Assembly (NCBI GenBank): GCA_016719885.1
Contig: JADJYF010000026.1
Coordinates: 248,001 to 312,000, forward strand
Source: Pseudomonadota bacterium
GTDB lineage: Bacteria; Pseudomonadota; Gammaproteobacteria; Ga0077536
Length of the DNA stretch: 64,000 nucleotides
Reading direction: 5' to 3'
The notes below the pieces were generated by a model. It was not told the DNA's origin, ran no database searches, and saw nothing but the letters and a program-made list of their open reading frames with translations. Every line of letters starts with the position of its first letter. The stretch's first letter is position 1. Positions 9,278 to 17,172 of the stretch are shown here, one piece after another. The translations under genes and the position numbers were made by a program.

Positions 9278-9811
9278 TCACACGCTCTTGTCGAATACCT
9301 GCGGCGCCTGTTGCTTGACCTTGGCGTCCTTGGTCCAGTAACGCTTGGCCCAGATACCGTCATAGGCTTCGTCGCCGACGGGCATGCGCCAGCTGCGCAC
9401 CTCGGCGCCGGCCAGCGCCACCGAGCACAGCGCGCGCGGTTGATCGTCGGTGCCGTCGACATAGGCGTTGGCGTCGTTGAGCGGGATGTCACGCTGCGCG
9501 ATACGGCGATAGCGATCGCGCCACGCGTCGTCGTTGCCGACTTCGAAGTCGATGGTCGCGCGACCGCGCACCACCACCTTGCGATAGGGAATCACGGGCT
9601 CGTCGATGCTGAGCGCGACGCGCGGATCGTTACGGATGTGTCGCAGCCATTCGGAATGCTGGCGCGGCGTGAACCAGATGCGCCCTTCTTCGTGGATGAA
9701 CCAGATGGGTGTCACCAACGGTGCGCCGTCCTTGTCGACGGTCGCGATGTTCATGATGAGATTTTCGCCGGCGAGAAAGCTGTCGCGCTCGGCATCGGTG
9801 AGTTTCGGCAT
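9278..9811 (-). CDS. PNPOx-like split-barrel flavin protein
   Basis: 177-residue cytoplasmic protein with the FMN-binding split-barrel pattern: a helix-to-strand start (FLAGENLIMNIATVDKDG), then PLVTPIWFIHEEGRIWF, then RVALSIDEP. This pattern is shared by pyridoxamine 5'-phosphate oxidase-like and F420- or haem-binding relatives. The true PdxH substrate-binding set is not evident, so this is a family-level call. The start ATG is preceded by GGGGAGACCGATC, a good ribosome site. It lies upstream of the RND operon on the same strand, with about 70 bases between. Confidence 0.75.
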   Translation of the reverse strand: MPKLTDAERDSFLAGENLIMNIATVDKDGAPLVTPIWFIHEEGRIWFTPRQHSEWLRHIRNDPRVALSIDEPVIPYRKVVVRGRATIDFEVGNDDAWRDRYRRIAQRDIPLNDANAYVDGTDDQPRALCSVALAGAEVRSWRMPVGDEAYDGIWAKRYWTKDAKVKQQAPQVFDKSV

Positions 9812-9883
9812 GATCGGTCTCCCCTTGAAGCGAGGGCCGATTACAGCGCACTTGACCGCCGCATTGCAAAGCGTGCCGCGCGC

Positions 9884-10243
9884 TCAACGAGCTTTGCGCG
9901 CGGGCTCCGGCAGCACGTCGGTCTTGATCGCCGGCGGCGTGTCCTTGCCGGGCTTGGCCGCCCACTCCTGCTTGTCGATGATGTCGCCCATCTTGCGGCC
10001 CGGCGTGAGCTGGCCTTGGTAGATGAGGAAGCGACCGCCGGGATCGTCATCGACGGTCGGACTCTCGATCCAGATCCACAGGTGGCCCGACACGCTATCG
10101 AGGATCAGGGCTTTCTCCGCGCCGTAGCCCTCGCCCGGGTCGATGGGAATCGCCTGGTAGCGCCCTTCCGAGCCGGCCAGCGCGCCGATGCTCATACACA
10201 GCAGCGAGGCTGCCAGCAGCAGTTTCTTCAATATCGTTTCCAT
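9884..10243 (-). CDS. Small exported protein of unknown function
   Basis: 119 residues with a clear Sec signal peptide (METILKKLLLAASLLCMSIGALA, cleavage after about residue 23). The mature part has an LILDSVSGHLWIWIES segment, which looks like a beta-strand pair seen in many small periplasmic proteins annotated only as hypothetical. No cysteines remain in the mature part. It follows the larger exported unknown at 10272-11294 after 28 bases and the two are probably one operon. I do not recognise a named family. Confidence 0.6.
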   Translation of the reverse strand: METILKKLLLAASLLCMSIGALAGSEGRYQAIPIDPGEGYGAEKALILDSVSGHLWIWIESPTVDDDPGGRFLIYQGQLTPGRKMGDIIDKQEWAAKPGKDTPPAIKTDVLPEPARKAR

Positions 10244-10271
10244 GCTCGTTCAGGACTCGTCGATGGTGAGT

Positions 10272-11294
10272 TCAGCGCGCGGCAACGGCACCGCTGTACA
10301 CCAGGTAATCGGGTGGCTGCAGCGCGAGGCTCCGCGCGTGGCCGTAGAGGCGCGCTTCGGCCCACGGCAGGATGGCGACCAGCAGTTCGGGCGCCGCGCC
10401 CAAGGCCGGCATCTTGACCTGCACCTTGCCGCCCTGGCCATTGACCGCGAGTTCGAAGGTCTCGCCGCGCGCCTGCGGGCGCGCCGGCATGCGCCAGTCG
10501 ATGACGGTGCCACGCCGCGCCGCCGCGTGCAGCGCCGCCAGCAGCGCACGCGTGTCGGTCAGCAGCGCCTTGCAGGCATTGTCGTACAGAACGTGATGGC
10601 GCACCCCATCCTGCGCGCACGACAGCCCGTCGTTGGCCGGCAGCGTGGTGACCAGGCGCGGCGCCGGCGGTGGCGACGGTGCGGGTGGCGGGTGGTAGAC
10701 GGTCAAGGGCGGCGCCGGCTGCCCGGCCGGCGCGGCGCCACCGTTCGGCGCGGTGATGCGCACGCTGGTCAACGGCGGCTCGCCCCTGGCGGCCGTGAGC
10801 GCCTGGCCTTCGCAGCCTTCGACCGCGCACAGGCGGCGCAGGATGGCGCGCTCGAGGGCCGGCCGGCCCTTGGCCTGCGGCGCGGTGACGATGAACTGGC
10901 GGGCGGGCTGACGCCCGACCACCACGCGCAGCAAGCGCCCGCGGTCGACCACCAGGCGCACCGGCGCACCGGCGCGCGCGGCGGCGGCGGCGCTCTCGAG
11001 ACGCGCGATATAGGCTTGCGCGCCGCGCTGCCAGTTGGCCTGCTTGTTGTCTTTCGGATTGGCGCCGCGCGCGCGCGGCTTGCCGCCCTTGCCACGCGCG
11101 GCAGCGCGATGGGCGGCCGCCAGTTCCGCGACCGCCGCTTCGACGAAGGCCGCGCGGGTGGCGGCCGAGGCGCGGCCGAGTTCCGGCGCGGCGCTCGCCA
11201 GCGATTGCTGGCTGGACAGCGCCGCGGCCGGCGTCAGCCAGGCGCTCAGCAGCCACGCTGCCAGGCTCGGAAACAGGGTCGACGGCAATTTCAT
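10272..11294 (-). CDS. Exported protein of unknown function, Pro/Ala-rich linker
   Basis: 340 residues with a signal peptide (about 1-25, cleavage after TPAAA). After a basic Ala/Arg-rich helical part come a beta-rich domain with RLVVDRGRLLRVVVGRQP (about 112-129), a proline-rich linker around YHPPPAPSPPPAPR and a C-terminal domain. Two cysteines flank the N-domain end (CAVEGCEG) and two more flank the start of the C-domain, which suggests disulfides. The C-terminal part refers to small substrate-like segments but no catalytic motif is visible. Same strand as the small exported protein downstream. Not recognised. Confidence 0.55.
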   Translation of the reverse strand: MKLPSTLFPSLAAWLLSAWLTPAAALSSQQSLASAAPELGRASAATRAAFVEAAVAELAAAHRAAARGKGGKPRARGANPKDNKQANWQRGAQAYIARLESAAAAARAGAPVRLVVDRGRLLRVVVGRQPARQFIVTAPQAKGRPALERAILRRLCAVEGCEGQALTAARGEPPLTSVRITAPNGGAAPAGQPAPPLTVYHPPPAPSPPPAPRLVTTLPANDGLSCAQDGVRHHVLYDNACKALLTDTRALLAALHAAARRGTVIDWRMPARPQARGETFELAVNGQGGKVQVKMPALGAAPELLVAILPWAEARLYGHARSLALQPPDYLVYSGAVAAR

Positions 11295-11341
11295 GACCGC
11301 CTTAGCGGCCCGCGAGCGGCTTTATTGACCGCTGCGGACGC

Positions 11342-12328
11342 TCAATCGAGCCCGAGGAAGGTCTGCAGGATGAAGTAATGATCGTCGAACAGGCGCTCGG
11401 GCCGCAGCTCGGCTATCGGCAGCCAGGCCGCCGCGACCGCGTCGTCGGCGCCAACCGCCAGCGGCGGCGCCGGCAGCGCGTCGAGCACGAAGCGAAAAGC
11501 ATGGGTGATGGTGCGACCGCGCTGCGAGCGCAGCGGATCGTCGAACACGCGGCAAGCGCGTATCGCATCCTCGTCCAGCACCACGCCGGTCTCTTCGCGC
11601 AGTTCACGCAGGCACGACGCGGCAATGCGTTCATCGACATCGATGAAACCACCGGGCAGCGCCCATAGTCCACGCCCCGGCATGTGGCCGCGTTCGATCA
11701 ACAGCACCTGGTCGTGCCAGGTGGCGACGCTGTCGACCGTCACGAACATGGGCGCATAGGGCGCGGCCTGCCAGGCGCGACGGTAGTCGCCGAGGAAGCG
11801 CGCCTCGGCGGCGATGCGCGTGAGCTGCGGCGTCGCCATGCAGCGCCGCAGCTCGGTCAGCACCGGCGGCGGCAGCATGGCGGCGAGACGCGCCCAGTCC
11901 GTCCCCTCGTCGTGGAACAGCGCGGCGCGCGCTTCGGCCTCGGCCGCCGCCAGGCGCGTGTCGTGCGCGGCGCGCCGCCACGCGGGCGGCAGCGGCAGGC
12001 TGCTGGTCGCGCTGTCGTCATCGCCCAGCACCACCACCGTGCCCGCGCCCAGCGCGGCGCGCAGCGTGGCCTCGGCGGCGGCGGCCCAGCGCGCCGGCTC
12101 GTAACGGCGATCGCGCAGCAGCAGCACCGGCAGCGCGGGATCCAGCGCCGCGCCCAGCAGCGCCAGGCGCGTGTCGTTGTCGAAGGGATTGGCCGGCGAG
12201 CAGGCGTCGTCGGCGTTCAGCACCAGCAGCGCCACGCGCGGCGCCAGCGTGGCGGCGGCGGCCAGCGCCGCGAAGTGCGCGCGGGTGGGCGGCTGACAGC
12301 GCGCGCACACCACCGCGATATCGGCCAT
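11342..12328 (-). CDS. Fused NMN adenylyltransferase-like/Nudix hydrolase
   Basis: 328-residue two-domain protein. Residues 1 to about 170 look like a nucleotidyltransferase domain (CARCQPPTRAHFAALAAAA, a variant of the (H/T)xGH-type start with THAH-like spacing). Residues about 180-328 hold a complete Nudix box (GGFIDVDERIAASCLREL then REETGV). The arrangement matches NadM-Nudix proteins that make NAD from NMN and hydrolyse ADP-ribose in NAD recycling. The adenylyltransferase half lacks an obvious GRFQPFHxGH string and may be degenerate. I chose the ATG at 12328 because it leads directly into the first beta-strand. It starts one base after the stop of the upstream phosphatase gene. Confidence 0.75.
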   Translation of the reverse strand: MADIAVVCARCQPPTRAHFAALAAAATLAPRVALLVLNADDACSPANPFDNDTRLALLGAALDPALPVLLLRDRRYEPARWAAAAEATLRAALGAGTVVVLGDDDSATSSLPLPPAWRRAAHDTRLAAAEAEARAALFHDEGTDWARLAAMLPPPVLTELRRCMATPQLTRIAAEARFLGDYRRAWQAAPYAPMFVTVDSVATWHDQVLLIERGHMPGRGLWALPGGFIDVDERIAASCLRELREETGVVLDEDAIRACRVFDDPLRSQRGRTITHAFRFVLDALPAPPLAVGADDAVAAAWLPIAELRPERLFDDHYFILQTFLGLD

Positions 12329-12329
12329 C

Positions 12330-13130
12330 TCAGGCCACCGAGCCGAGGTACTCGAGCGCGGCCTTGTGCAGGGCGCTGCTGGCCGCGGCCACCGCGCGGC
12401 CACCGCCGCGCATGGGCTTGCCCGACCAGTCGCTGACCACGCCGCCAGCGGCCTCGATGATCGGGATCAGCGGCGCGACATCGTAGAAACCGAGGTTGGC
12501 TTCCACCACCAGGTCGACATGGCCGGCGGCGAGCAGGCAATAGCCGTAGCAGTCGGCGCCGAAACGCGTCAGGCGCACCGCCTTGGACAGCGCATTGAAC
12601 GCATCGAGCTCGGCGCCGGGCGCGAACATGTCGGGCGTGGTCGAGAACAGCGTGGCCGCCTCGAGGCCACGATCGCGCCGACAACGCAGCGCGGTGCGCT
12701 GGCCGTGGCTGAACAGGTCGGCATGGCCGCCGCCGCCGATGAAGCAGTCACCGACGAAGGGCTGGCTCATCATGCCGTAGCGCGGCACACCGTCCTCGAG
12801 CAGGCCCACCAGGGTGCCCCAGGTCGGCATGCCGCTGACGAAACTGCGCGTGCCGTCTATCGGATCGATGATCCACGACCACACGCTCGAGCCGCGCTTG
12901 TCATCCTCCTCCTCGCCCTGGATGCCGTGGCTGGGAAAGCGTGCGGCAATGGCGGCGCGCAGCGCCGCTTCGGCGGCCTTGTCGGCCTGCGTGACCGGAT
13001 CGAAGCCGCCGGCCGCGTCCTTGTTGTCGATGGCCAGCGGCGCGCGAAAGCGCGGCAAGGTCTCGCGTGCCGCGACCTCGGCCAGGTGCTGAAAGAATTC
13101 CCAGATGGTGTCGCGATCGAGACCGGCCAT
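12330..13130 (-). CDS. hisN: Inositol monophosphatase family protein, HisN-like histidinol phosphatase
   Basis: 266-residue Mg-dependent phosphatase. The metal-site motifs are GEEEDD, WIIDPIDGTRSFVSGMPTWG and, near the end, GFYDVAPLIPIIEAAGG. The phenylalanine-valine-rich loop after DGT and the Y/F DV AP element are those of the HisN (histidinol-phosphate phosphatase) branch, although inositol-1-phosphatase activity cannot be excluded. The ATG at 13130 (MAGLDRDT) is preferred over a longer open frame to 13298. The Nudix fusion gene follows with a TGA-G-ATG junction, so the two are co-transcribed. The MMPL transporter is divergent. Confidence 0.82.
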   Translation of the reverse strand: MAGLDRDTIWEFFQHLAEVAARETLPRFRAPLAIDNKDAAGGFDPVTQADKAAEAALRAAIAARFPSHGIQGEEEDDKRGSSVWSWIIDPIDGTRSFVSGMPTWGTLVGLLEDGVPRYGMMSQPFVGDCFIGGGGHADLFSHGQRTALRCRRDRGLEAATLFSTTPDMFAPGAELDAFNALSKAVRLTRFGADCYGYCLLAAGHVDLVVEANLGFYDVAPLIPIIEAAGGVVSDWSGKPMRGGGRAVAAASSALHKAALEYLGSVA

Positions 13131-13348
13131 GACGTGCGTAATTACCCGCGGGCGAAGAAGGGCCGCGCATGATCGCATCGCCTCGCGCACTTGCCAACCG
13201 CGCGCGGCTGCACAACCGTGGGGCACATTGCGGCACAATGCATTGCTATGAAGGGCGGGATGACAGGCTTGATGACGAATGCGGCGCGACAGTCGCACGC
13301 GCCGTATCCGAGGATGGCCATGGATGGCGCCGCGCTTTCGGCGCCGCC

Positions 13349-15652
13349 ATGAACACGCCCGTGACCGGCCCCGCCGCGCGGCTGGTATTGCGTTGGCCGC
13401 GCAGTCTGCTGGCCTTGCTGCTGGTGGCCGGCGCGCTGCTCATGGTGCGCCTGCCCGATCTCGCCGTCGACGTGTCGGCGCGTACGCTGCTCGGCGAACC
13501 CCATGCCGCCGTCGACGCCTGGCGCGACACCGCGCGCATGTTCCATCTGCCCGAGCAACTGGTGGTGACGGTGGCGGCGCCGGGCGGCGTGCGCAATGCC
13601 GCGACCCGCGCCCTGCTCGAGCACCTGCAAAAGGACATTGCCGCCGTGCCCGGCGTGGCGGCGGTGAACTCGGTGCTCGACGCGCCGCTGCTGCGCCAGG
13701 TGCACGGGCCCCTGGCGCAGCTCGAGAACAACCGCCGCACGCTGCGCAGCGCCGATGTCGACTACGACAAGGCGCGCGCGGAACTCATCGACAGTCCGCT
13801 GTTTCGCGAGGTGCTGATCAGCGCCGACGGTCGCAACACCGCGCTGCTGGTCTCGTTGCGCGCGACGGACGAAGGCGCCGATGCCGCGTCGCGCGGCGCC
13901 ACGCTGGCCGCCTTGCGCGAGGTGCTGAAACCCTACGCCGCCCAGGCCGAGGTGGGACTCAGCGGCGCGGCGGTGGTGGCGGACGAGGTGGCACGCGCCG
14001 TGACGTCCGACCTGGCGCGTCTGCCGGTGCTGGTGCTGTCCGTCATGCTGTTGCTGATCGCCGCCGCCACGCGACGCCCGCCGGTGCTCGAGTTCGCCTG
14101 TGGCAGCTTCGCGGTGCTGACCACGGCCGGCTTGTGGCAGACGCTGTTCGACGAACTGGGCGCGGTGCCGGCGGCGGCGCTGCCGCTGGTGGTGGTGCTC
14201 GCCGTGCTGCTGAGTTTCACGCTGCGCGTCAGCTACAAGCTGCATGTCTCGCAGACCGACAGCGACGATCCCCACGACGTGTTGGCGGCCACCGTCGAGC
14301 ACGCGCTGCGCGCGAGCCTGCCGGCCAGCGGCGTGCTGCTGCTGATGGCGGCGACCTTGTCCTTGAGTCCCTTGCATCCCGCCCACCAGCTCGGCGTGCT
14401 GCTGCTGGGCGGACTCGGCTGCGCGTGGTTGGCGGCTTTCGGACTCGGGCCCTGCCTGCTGGCGGTGGCGCGGCGCCGACCCCAGGCCCTGTCGCCGGTG
14501 CCGGTGGTGGTGCCGGCACGCTGGCTCAGCATCGGCCTCGCGGCGGTGCTGGCGGCGGCGGCGGTGGGTGGCGTGCCGCGCTTCATTCACGAGGCGGGGC
14601 TGGCCGCCTACCTGCCACGTGCCAGCGCCGCGCGCGACGCCCTGCGCACCGTCGAACACCTGTACGGCGGTGCGCTGACTTTCGACCTGGTATTGACGCT
14701 GCCGCCGGTCAAGGTGGCCACGCCGGCGCCCGCCATCATCGCCGACTCGCCCTATCGCGAGGCCGCCGGCGACAGCAACCGCGACGACACCTGGTTCACC
14801 AGCGAGCGCGTCAAGCGCGTCGAGGCCGTGCATCGCTGGCTGCAAGCCCAGCCCGGCGTCGGCCGCGTGCTGTCGCTGGCCTCGTTGTTGGAAGTCGGGC
14901 AGCAGTTGAACGACGGCACGCCCTTGAGCCCGTTCGAACTCAATCTCATGTACAAGCGCCTGCCACGCGCGGTGCGGCAGAGCCTCATCGATCCGTTCGT
15001 GCAGCCGAGCCACGACGCGGTGCGTATCGAGGTGCGCATGAAGACGCCGCCGCCCGGCATGACGCGCGCCGCGCTGCTGTCGCATATCGAACGCGAACTC
15101 GTGGCGCGCTTCAAGTTACAGGCCTCGGACTATCGTCTGAGCGGCGCCTACGTGGTCTATGCCCACATGGCCGACCTGTTGCCGCCCACGCTGGTGGTGG
15201 TGGGCACGCTGTCGGCGCTGGCCAGCCTTGCCCTCGTGATCCTGAGCGGACGCACGCCGCGCGCGGCCTCGCGCCTGCTGACGCCGACCTTGATCGCGGC
15301 GCTGGGCGTGATGGGCGTGGCCGGCTGGCACGGCATCCATCTCGACATCCTGACGGTCGCCGCCAGCGGCGTGGCCTTCGCGCTGTTCGTACAGATCCGC
15401 ACCGCCGGGCGGCGCCTGGTCGACAACCCCGCGCCGCAGGTGTTGAAGAACAACAGCGCGCCACCGCCGCGCGATCCCTATGGCAGCACCGTGACCAGCC
15501 TCGGCATCGTCAGCGTCGGCGCCGGACTCGCCACGCTCGGCACCGCCGCCTTTGCGCCGACCGCGCACTTCGGCCTGTTGTGCGGTGCGATCGTGACCTT
15601 GGCCCTGCTCGCCTCGCAGCGCGTGCGCGGACTGCGTCGCCCCAGCGACTGA
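13349..15652 (+). CDS. MMPL/RND-superfamily membrane exporter, hopanoid-transporter-like
   Basis: 767-residue membrane protein with TM1 at residues about 18-38, a large periplasmic domain, a block of five hydrophobic segments (about 225-390), a second TM1-like segment, a second periplasmic domain and a final four-segment block (about 620-740). This is the RND/MMPL layout. It resembles HpnN-type hopanoid exporters in its early part (LPDLAVDVSARTLLGE). The genome carries shc at 40990, so a lipid substrate is plausible, but the pairing is inference. The start at 13349 removes a long unlikely N-terminal extension. Confidence 0.78.
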   Translation: MNTPVTGPAARLVLRWPRSLLALLLVAGALLMVRLPDLAVDVSARTLLGEPHAAVDAWRDTARMFHLPEQLVVTVAAPGGVRNAATRALLEHLQKDIAAVPGVAAVNSVLDAPLLRQVHGPLAQLENNRRTLRSADVDYDKARAELIDSPLFREVLISADGRNTALLVSLRATDEGADAASRGATLAALREVLKPYAAQAEVGLSGAAVVADEVARAVTSDLARLPVLVLSVMLLLIAAATRRPPVLEFACGSFAVLTTAGLWQTLFDELGAVPAAALPLVVVLAVLLSFTLRVSYKLHVSQTDSDDPHDVLAATVEHALRASLPASGVLLLMAATLSLSPLHPAHQLGVLLLGGLGCAWLAAFGLGPCLLAVARRRPQALSPVPVVVPARWLSIGLAAVLAAAAVGGVPRFIHEAGLAAYLPRASAARDALRTVEHLYGGALTFDLVLTLPPVKVATPAPAIIADSPYREAAGDSNRDDTWFTSERVKRVEAVHRWLQAQPGVGRVLSLASLLEVGQQLNDGTPLSPFELNLMYKRLPRAVRQSLIDPFVQPSHDAVRIEVRMKTPPPGMTRAALLSHIERELVARFKLQASDYRLSGAYVVYAHMADLLPPTLVVVGTLSALASLALVILSGRTPRAASRLLTPTLIAALGVMGVAGWHGIHLDILTVAASGVAFALFVQIRTAGRRLVDNPAPQVLKNNSAPPPRDPYGSTVTSLGIVSVGAGLATLGTAAFAPTAHFGLLCGAIVTLALLASQRVRGLRRPSD

Positions 15653-15760
15653 CAGCGTCGGCGCGCGGGCGCGCGGCGCGTGCATTTGCTTATCACCATG
15701 GGCTGGATTATGGTCTCGGACCCGCGCCGCCGTCCGGCGGCAACGAGGTTGGAGGCAGCC

Positions 15761-17146
15761 ATGAAATCACGCATCAGCACCCTACGTAGCTCGGTGCGCG
15801 CAGTGACGCGCGCGATCAATTTTGCGCTTGGATTGTCCTGTGTCGCGACCGCCGGCAGCGCGGTCGCGGACGAAACGTGCCTGTCGCCCTACATGGCCAA
15901 GATCGTCGGCCAGGAGGACTTCGTCTACATCTGGACGCTGGGCGTGCAGGGCCTCGGCGATGAACAGGACAAGCTGGTCACGGTCGACGTCAATCCCGCC
16001 TCCAAGACCTATGGCACGGTGATCAACGCCCTGTCGGTCGGCGGTCGCAACGAAGCCCATCATTCCGATCTCACCGACGATCGCTCCATGCTGTGGGCGG
16101 GCGGCCTCGACACCAACAAGATCTTCATCTTCGACATCAAGAGCGATCCGGCCAAGCCGACCTTGAAGAAGACCATCACCGACTTCGTCGAGAAGAGCGG
16201 TGGCGTGGTCGGTCCGCATACCACCTACGCCCTGCCGGGTCGCATGCTCGTCACCGGCCTCAGCAATCACAAGGACCATGGCGGCGAAACCGCGATGGTC
16301 GAATACACCAACGAAGGCGACTACATCGCGACCTACTGGATGCCCAAGGATGGCGCCCTGAACGGTGCGGTCAAGACCGGCAAGTTCGCCGACGGCTACG
16401 GTTACGACGTGCGCGCGCTGCCGCGTCTGAACGTGCTGCTTACCTCGTCCTTCACCGGTTGGAACAACTACATGATGGACCTCGGCAAGATGATGGCCGA
16501 CCCCGAGGCCATGAAGCACTTCGGCAACACCGCCGTGGTGTGGGACCTGCATACGCGCAAGCCCAAGCAGGTGCTGGACGTGCCGGGGGCGCCGCTCGAG
16601 ATCCGCTGCGCGTGGGGCGCCAACCACGACTACTGCTTCACCACCACCGCGCTGACCTCCAAGATCTGGCTGCTGGAAGCCGATGCCAAGGGCAACTGGA
16701 CTTCGCAGGCAATCGCCGACATCGGCGACGCCTCCAAGATCCCGCTGCCGGTCGACATCTCGATCTCGGCCGACGACAAGCTGTTGTGGGTCAACACCTG
16801 GAACGACGGCATGACGCGCCTGTTCGATGTCTCCGATCCGCGCAAGGCCAAGGAGATCTTCACGCAGAAGATTGGTGACCAGGTGAACATGCTGTCGCAG
16901 AGCTGGGACGGCAAGCGCGTGTATTACACCTCGTCGCTGCTCGGCAACTGGGACAAGAAGGAAGGCAAGGCCGGCGACGTGCAGTACTTCAAGGCTTACG
17001 GCTGGGATGGCGAGGCGCTCAAGCAGACGTTCGCCATCGACTTCATCGCCGCCAAGCTCGGTCGTCCGCACCAGATGCGCTTCGGCGCACGCGCGCTGTA
17101 CGCCGCCAAGCCGGCGGCCGACGTGCAGGTCGCCACGCAGCCCTGA
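15761..17146 (+). CDS. mtoX: Methanethiol oxidase (selenium-binding-protein family)
   Basis: 461-residue periplasmic protein of the SBP56 family. Family members oxidise methanethiol to formaldehyde, hydrogen sulfide and hydrogen peroxide in bacteria that degrade methylated sulfur compounds. A long signal peptide (about 1-43, ending SAVAD) is followed by repeated beta-propeller blades. His-rich elements expected for the metal site are visible: RNEAHHSDLT, VVGPHTTYALPGR, LSNHKDHGGE and GRPHQMRFG near the C-terminus. The ATG is preceded by GGAGG at 15751. The next gene, 26 bases on, carries SCO1 and MauG domains, which are encoded beside mtoX in known methanethiol oxidisers. That context is the strongest support for this role over a generic selenium-binding protein. 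Confidence 0.8.
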   Translation: MKSRISTLRSSVRAVTRAINFALGLSCVATAGSAVADETCLSPYMAKIVGQEDFVYIWTLGVQGLGDEQDKLVTVDVNPASKTYGTVINALSVGGRNEAHHSDLTDDRSMLWAGGLDTNKIFIFDIKSDPAKPTLKKTITDFVEKSGGVVGPHTTYALPGRMLVTGLSNHKDHGGETAMVEYTNEGDYIATYWMPKDGALNGAVKTGKFADGYGYDVRALPRLNVLLTSSFTGWNNYMMDLGKMMADPEAMKHFGNTAVVWDLHTRKPKQVLDVPGAPLEIRCAWGANHDYCFTTTALTSKIWLLEADAKGNWTSQAIADIGDASKIPLPVDISISADDKLLWVNTWNDGMTRLFDVSDPRKAKEIFTQKIGDQVNMLSQSWDGKRVYYTSSLLGNWDKKEGKAGDVQYFKAYGWDGEALKQTFAIDFIAAKLGRPHQMRFGARALYAAKPAADVQVATQP

Positions 17147-17172
17147 GCGACCCCGCGCTTCGGTCGCCCGTC

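Noticed and set aside
13142..15085. 647-residue minus-strand frame opposite the MMPL transporter
   Set aside because: Gln/His/Arg-rich composition typical of an antisense shadow; the plus strand carries clear membrane segments.
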